Source of the DNA: Micropterix aruncella
Lineage: Eukaryota > Arthropoda > Insecta > Lepidoptera > Micropterigidae
DNA length: 64,000 nucleotides
Direction of reading: 5' to 3'
Assembly (NCBI GenBank): GCA_944548615.1
Contig: OX155957.1
Coordinates: forward strand, 5,383,376-5,447,375
Shown: piece after piece, positions 59,805 through 64,000 of the stretch
Layout of the letters: every line of letters starts with the position of its first letter
How positions within the stretch are numbered: the stretch's first letter is position 1
Notes under the pieces: generated by a model
Seen by the model: the letters and a program-made list of their open reading frames with translations, nothing else
The model's database searches: none
Told to the model about the DNA's origin: nothing
Translations under genes and position numbers: made by a program

Positions 59805-59880
59805 ATAAAAAAATATTCATTATCAATGTATAGATGACCAAATAAATTGCTATTAGTTTCGCCGGACAATTCGCATGTCC
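59805..59880 (+). repeat. Dispersed repeat, paired with 19590-19690
   Basis: Shares CCAAATAAATTGCT and AGTTTCGCCGGACAAT. Confidence 0.6.
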
Positions 59881-60120
59881 TCATCACAGAATAGTTGCCA
59901 GAACGTACTATGGCGTTGAGCAATCTAATACCATATATAATAAATGGTCACGCAAAAAATAACCTAGGCGGTCAATGACTTTCTATGATTGCTATATTAA
60001 AGTTTGCTATAAAGATTTGATGTATTTTACATGTAGTTTTTCAGTCTTGTCATGATGATCTTCACAATAAAACGAACACTCAAACTTACAGCGGATTACA
60101 ACATTCAAAGTATTGGGATC

Positions 60121-60186
60121 CAAAAAGACATGTTCGTTCATATGGGGTCAAAAAGACATGTTCGTTCATATGGGGTCAAAAAGACA
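60121..60186. repeat. 28-bp tandem repeat, 2.4 units
   Basis: CAAAAAGACATGTTCGTTCA followed by TATGGGGT, twice identical, then a partial third copy. Confidence 0.9.
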
Positions 60187-60267
60187 CTCGTGCAATTCTA
60201 GCAGTAAACTAAATTCCGGTTAAATAGAACCCATGCGACTAATTTAAACATTAATACAATGTTTTTA

Positions 60268-60840
60268 AGCTATTGCATAGCTTTTATCGCGGGCCTAGGC
60301 CAGCGCGGCGACCGAATGAAGAAATTTCTTAACGAAAATTAATTATTTTAAACTGATAATTACGTCTAAACGAGTACTGCTTACGATTCGAAAAAAATAT
60401 ATGTTAAACAAGAACATTTTCCTAATATTCTTAGCTGTGAATATTTTAGATTTTGTTTATATTACATAGTGTAATTAATTTGTGAAATTAGGTCTAACCG
60501 AACACAAAAACGACTACTACGCTAATACTATCTGGCGTATTATTATGAAACCTGCACCATTTTAAAGATAATTTTATTATCTATCTTTTTATCTACGATT
60601 TTTTTCGAATGGTCAAAAAATAATATGCTTTTTTTTGTTTTATCGAATAAAATTCGTGCGCTCTATCGGAAGAAGTTTAAATTATTCCGAATCGATTCGG
60701 AATAATTTCAACGTTTTCCGATAGAGCGCAGTTATCTGATATCAGAAAAAAATTTCTTCATACTGCATAAATAAAATAAATAAATAATTATAATTGCATA
60801 AGTTGTTAAAAAATGCTATGCAATAGCTTTACCGCGGCAG
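60268..60840. repeat. Direct repeats flanking a central palindrome
   Basis: GCTATTGCATAGCTTTTATC (60268) and GCTATGCAATAGCTTTACC (60813) bound a segment with an imperfect palindrome at about 60655-60732 centred on CCGAATCGATTCGG. Possibly a mobile element; type unknown. Confidence 0.45.
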
Positions 60841-61177
60841 TCCCCGAGTGCCACACGTATTTTTATAAATCTGTATAAAAAATATTGCTATTGATTCACC
60901 TGAGAAAAAGATAAGAGTTCTTTCAGTATTCTAGAATTTTGGTGAAATAAACTATTATAATCTTTTTTTTAAACCATTATCGAATTCATCAGTATTCTAT
61001 AAGGCCTATATGCAGGTGTCTATGCTTATAGCATGCATAACCAATATTTATTATAGAATTAGAAGCTACTTTTTGTACACATTGGTTTTCATTGGAATAA
61101 AGACTATTTTAATGTATTCTAGTGTTTTTACTGACCTGCATCACAGTTCCATCATAACTTCCATATTACCCATCATA

Positions 61178-61240
61178 ATATTGGGGGGTGAGCAGTGGAC
61201 TCCAGACTAATGAACGGCTGTGGTAGGTTTAGGACAGGAG
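61178..61240 (-). mobile_element. RLE-type LINE, copy 4 (3' UTR remnant)
   Basis: GGGGGGTGAGCAGTGGA and GGCTGTGGTAGGTTTAGGAC match the 3' UTR at 54.34-54.40 kb. Confidence 0.7.
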
Positions 61241-61344
61241 TTTCGCTGCCCATCGGATGATTCTTTCTAGCCGTCAATGATTCGGGGGGTTCAATATAAT
61301 TGATTTTACTTTTCCGGCAGAGGGAAAGTATTGTAAATGCACCT

Positions 61345-61680
61345 TTTTTTTCTTCAGGTGAAGACGATTATATACATTTTTATCCCCCTGACCATTTCCA
61401 GACTGAAGTCCGTCTGTGAGTCTGTGTGTGTGTATTCACTCCACGATAGCGCCCAAACGCTTCATCCGATTGAGCTGAAATTTGGCAAGCGGGCATCATT
61501 TGGTCATGGCAAGAGTTGAAAAGATTGTGGTTGAAATTGGTCCACCAGGGGGCGCACTAGTCATATATCATCCTAGAAATATTGGACTTAGACATGAAGT
61601 GTAGAACACAGATGCCTCGTTGGGTTAAAATCACATTATGAAATATTGTTTGAAATATCTCATATACAAGCTGCACTAAT
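61345..61680 (+). repeat. Dispersed repeat family D, copy 3
   Basis: CTTCATCCGATTGAGCTGAA, TTTGGTCATGGCAAGAGTTG and following blocks match the copies at 35.4/39.2 and 50.2 kb. Confidence 0.7.
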
Positions 61681-61794
61681 AATAATTGAATTCCGTCATA
61701 TTTTAATTTAATATTAACGCTGAGTCGTCCAAATCTAGCCGTGAAACTAACCGCACTGCCTGAGGCGTCTCAATGGGACCCAGCCGGTTCGACC

Positions 61795-62270
61795 ATTTGG
61801 TCATGGCAAGAGTTGAAAAGATTGTGGTTGAAATTGATCTGCTAGAGGGTGCAATATTCATACTTCAATCCTGAAATATTGCAGCTAGGCACTTTAAATT
61901 CGGTACACAGATGCCTTGTTGAACCCTTGATGCCTTTTTAATTTCAACACAAGAGACGCAAAAACAAAAGATGCAAATAATATTTTAAGTGCGCAATATT
62001 TAAAAAAATACATGATATTTGGAAAAATACCATTTAAATAACACGGAAAATACTAAAAATATGATATGAATTGGCATGCGGGAGGAGGTTGTGTTGGCGA
62101 GCGGGTGGGAGGAGGGGGTTGGCGGGGGCTTGTCTACTTGCCGGGAAGGTCTTTGAGTGACAACTGATTTTTCGTCACACAACTGTAGTACCCTGACATG
62201 GTATGAAGTTACAGTTAACATGGTTTGAATTAGGTTTATATGAACAAAGCTGCTCCAAGGAAGATTTAAA
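61795..62270 (+). repeat. Dispersed repeat family D, copy 4
   Basis: Starts CATTTGGTCATGGCAAGAGT and ends with the G-rich TGGCGGGGGCTTGTCTACTT block, as at 50.5 kb. Reaches to within 70 bp of the DDRGK1 stop. Confidence 0.7.
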
Positions 62271-62307
62271 TAATACACATTTAGTTTTACAATAACAAAA
62301 TTAAACG

Positions 62308-62313
62308 TTTATT
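62308..62313 (-). promoter_or_regulatory. Candidate DDRGK1 polyadenylation signal
   Basis: AATAAA on the minus strand 23 bp after the stop codon. Confidence 0.55.
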
Positions 62314-62336
62314 ATAATTTAGGGTTCAATCTCGAC

Positions 62337-62594
62337 TTAAGCTTTAACAGAGCTCATGTTGATGAGTTCATTGCTACTCTCGGCCAATTCGGCGATGGAA
62401 ACTCGTCCGCGTTGCTTGATAAACTTGGCAACTTGCTCGAGTTCATCCTGCGAGATGTAGATAAACTTGCCCCTGTCGTCGATCACTCCTGTTAGGAGTC
62501 CGTCCGCCTGCAGATCGGTAATCCTCGTGATGGTATCCTGGGTTTTCAGTTTAAAATAAGAGGCGAGGTCTTCAATGATCACCACTTTGTGCTC
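62337..62594 (-). CDS. DDRGK1: DDRGK domain-containing protein 1, terminal exon
   Basis: ER-anchored adaptor of the UFMylation pathway (UFL1 partner), active in ER homeostasis. This last exon encodes 85 residues of the C-terminal winged-helix/PCI-like domain: [39 protein letters not shown] (containing the name-giving DDRGK block), [17 protein letters not shown] and [16 protein letters not shown], ending SSVKA. Acceptor TTTCAG at 62595, phase 0. Upstream exons (membrane anchor, charged coiled region) lie right of the window; none is recognised up to 64000. Convergent with SMYD5, separated by about 8 kb of transposon sequence. Confidence 0.93.
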   Translation of the reverse strand, partial: EHKVVIIEDLASYFKLKTQDTITRITDLQADGLLTGVIDDRGKFIYISQDELEQVAKFIKQRGRVSIAELAESSNELINMSSVKA

Positions 62595-62826
62595 CTGAAA
62601 TTTATATAAGATGTTGAATGTGAGAAAACCGTTTGTGCATGAAATTCTTGTTAGATTCTATGGAGCATTGGATATTCATTTAGAAATCGACAATGGCTCT
62701 ATACTTTTCATTGATTTTATTTTAAAAAATACATATTTTCATTCCATCTTTCATTCTCTATATTTCCCTTTAGGGCTGGAATTTCCAAAAATGCTGAAAC
62801 ACATTTCTTAATTTCTAACTGAGAAC

Positions 62827-63140
62827 TTAACCCCTTGAGTATGATACGACCAAATCTGGTTCTGAAACAATTATCCGTTGAGTATGATACGACCAGATCT
62901 GGTTCCGCGTTTTTTTCACTTCTTTGACGTTCTCATATTTATTCATAATTATCTAATTGTTTTACAAAATGATATTTCAATATTCTATATTCGAAATTTC
63001 AATGCAATCATTGTGCAGTTGTTCTTTTTATGATTGGTGTAGTAGTTTCGTAGTTATAGTACTTTAAGGTCGATGTCGCCGAAAATCCTGCAAAAGAGAC
63101 AGATGCATCCATGAAAATACCCATTTACTCCAAGGGTTAA
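62827..63140 (+). mobile_element. piggyBac-like MITE family 1, copy 4
   Basis: 314 bp with TTAA ends, termini CCCCTTGAGTA and TACTCCAAGGG. Sits in the intron just upstream of the DDRGK1 terminal exon. Confidence 0.88.
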
Positions 63141-63539
63141 GTACCAGTAAATGACATATTTTGATACAAACTTTCATCCAATTTGACTGGGGCTCAAAAA
63201 GCGAGATGCATCATTTGCTGTAATGCCTCACTTACCAAATTCAACGATGGGGGCGTCAAATTTGGTGTGGATCACAGCATCGATTATAAAAGGCCTAGAT
63301 ATGCCCTCAGGTACAAATGAGTTGGGTCATATCCGTTGCGCGTAAAAACATAAGACACAGAGAGAGAGAGTAATACAGAATGCTAGAGAATAGCACGGTA
63401 ATATTCATCGCGAGATCGCTCACACTGGGAAGTACTGGCGGAACTACTACTGGCGGCGATCCCTATTAGTATTAAAGTGGTCATTTTTGCTCGCGAAAGG
63501 CCTATCTAGGCCCTTATATATCAAGTAACAGGTGACCAA

Positions 63540-63970
63540 TTTATATCTAGGACCCCGAAACAAAGCGGCAATCGACCATTTGGGTCTTTCAAAATGAGCT
63601 GAACCCAACCAAAAACCCCAGCCGCGAAGCGGATGATGATCACTTCTTTTTTTAGGAAAACAGGACATGTGGTTACTGTTGCTTTGGAGAATCATCGTAA
63701 CCTGAATGCTGACTAATACATGATCGTTTACTTGCTGGAAAATAAAGACAAACTCCAAAAAAGCAACCGTAAATGCTGCATCATCTCTCAGCATGTCAAT
63801 GCCAGCTTCCAAACGGCCAGACAAAAGAATTTTTGAAGGCGAAAAACGTACAACTCAGCCATCCTCCATACAGTACCGACTTGGCCACTATTGGTTTAAA
63901 CATGGAAATTGGTTTAAACATATTTAAAAGTGTAATAACACTCACGGAGAATAGTTTGAGAAATAATAAA
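63540..63970 (+). pseudogene. mariner transposase pseudogene
   Basis: Broken plus-strand frames in order: DPETKRQSTIWVFQNELNP, then FFRKTGHVVTVALENHRNLN, an in-frame stop, NKDKLQKSNRKCCIISQHVN, and after a frameshift QTKEFLKAKNVQLSHPPYST. These match the mariner catalytic core around the second Asp (usually LHHDNA, here changed to SQHVNA) and HPPYSPDLA. Inactive. Confidence 0.75.
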
Positions 63971-64000
63971 TAGATTTTTAGTCTTTCAATTGTAATTTTC

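Noticed and set aside
63447..63824. 125-aa minus-strand frame at the right edge
   Set aside because: Antisense to the mariner pseudogene, whose plus-strand frames match transposase motifs.

Overview
This is a eukaryotic, almost certainly insect, nuclear window: split genes with GT-AG introns, an arthropod-specific chemoreceptor gene, A+T-rich intergenic DNA and a very heavy load of retrotransposons, DNA transposons, MITEs and SINEs. I could not fix the order from the sequence. No prokaryotic feature (operon, CRISPR, Shine-Dalgarno site) is present.

Left third (about 2.7-25.7 kb, minus strand): twelve exons of an ionotropic receptor that I identify as Ir93a, from the signal peptide at 25.66 kb to the middle of the ligand-binding domain at 2.68 kb. 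They join in phase into 587 codons without a stop. The channel-forming C-terminal exons lie beyond the left edge. The introns hold a 692-bp TA microsatellite, Jockey/I-type LINE fragments, a LINE 5' end with a broken ORF1, a hAT relic, MITEs, minisatellites and fold-backs.

Middle (26-34 kb): a second solo LINE-leader copy and a tRNA-derived SINE, then the intronless ALG13 gene (plus strand, 28.95-29.48 kb), a hAT relic, a mariner fragment, and a broken intronless chymotrypsin-like protease whose catalytic end abuts a CLIP domain (minus strand, 31.0-31.7 kb).

Right half (34.4-64 kb): SMYD5 on the plus strand in six exons (34.4-54.0 kb, 390 aa, complete). Its introns contain a LINE with an intact 945-aa endonuclease/reverse transcriptase ORF, copies of a LINE with a restriction-like endonuclease (R2/NeSL/Hero type), TTAA-flanked piggyBac-like MITEs and a perfect 83-bp-arm palindrome. 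Beyond it is about 8 kb of transposon wreckage, the last coding exon of DDRGK1 (minus strand, 62.3-62.6 kb) and a mariner pseudogene at the right edge.

The host genes (chemoreception/thermo-hygrosensation, N-glycan precursor synthesis, protein methylation, UFMylation) have no evident functional link. The remarkable content is the mobile-element layer: nested insertions, inverted copies flanking SMYD5 exons, solo LINE leaders and several internally deleted DNA transposons with readable target-site duplications. I found no convincing new multi-gene system.
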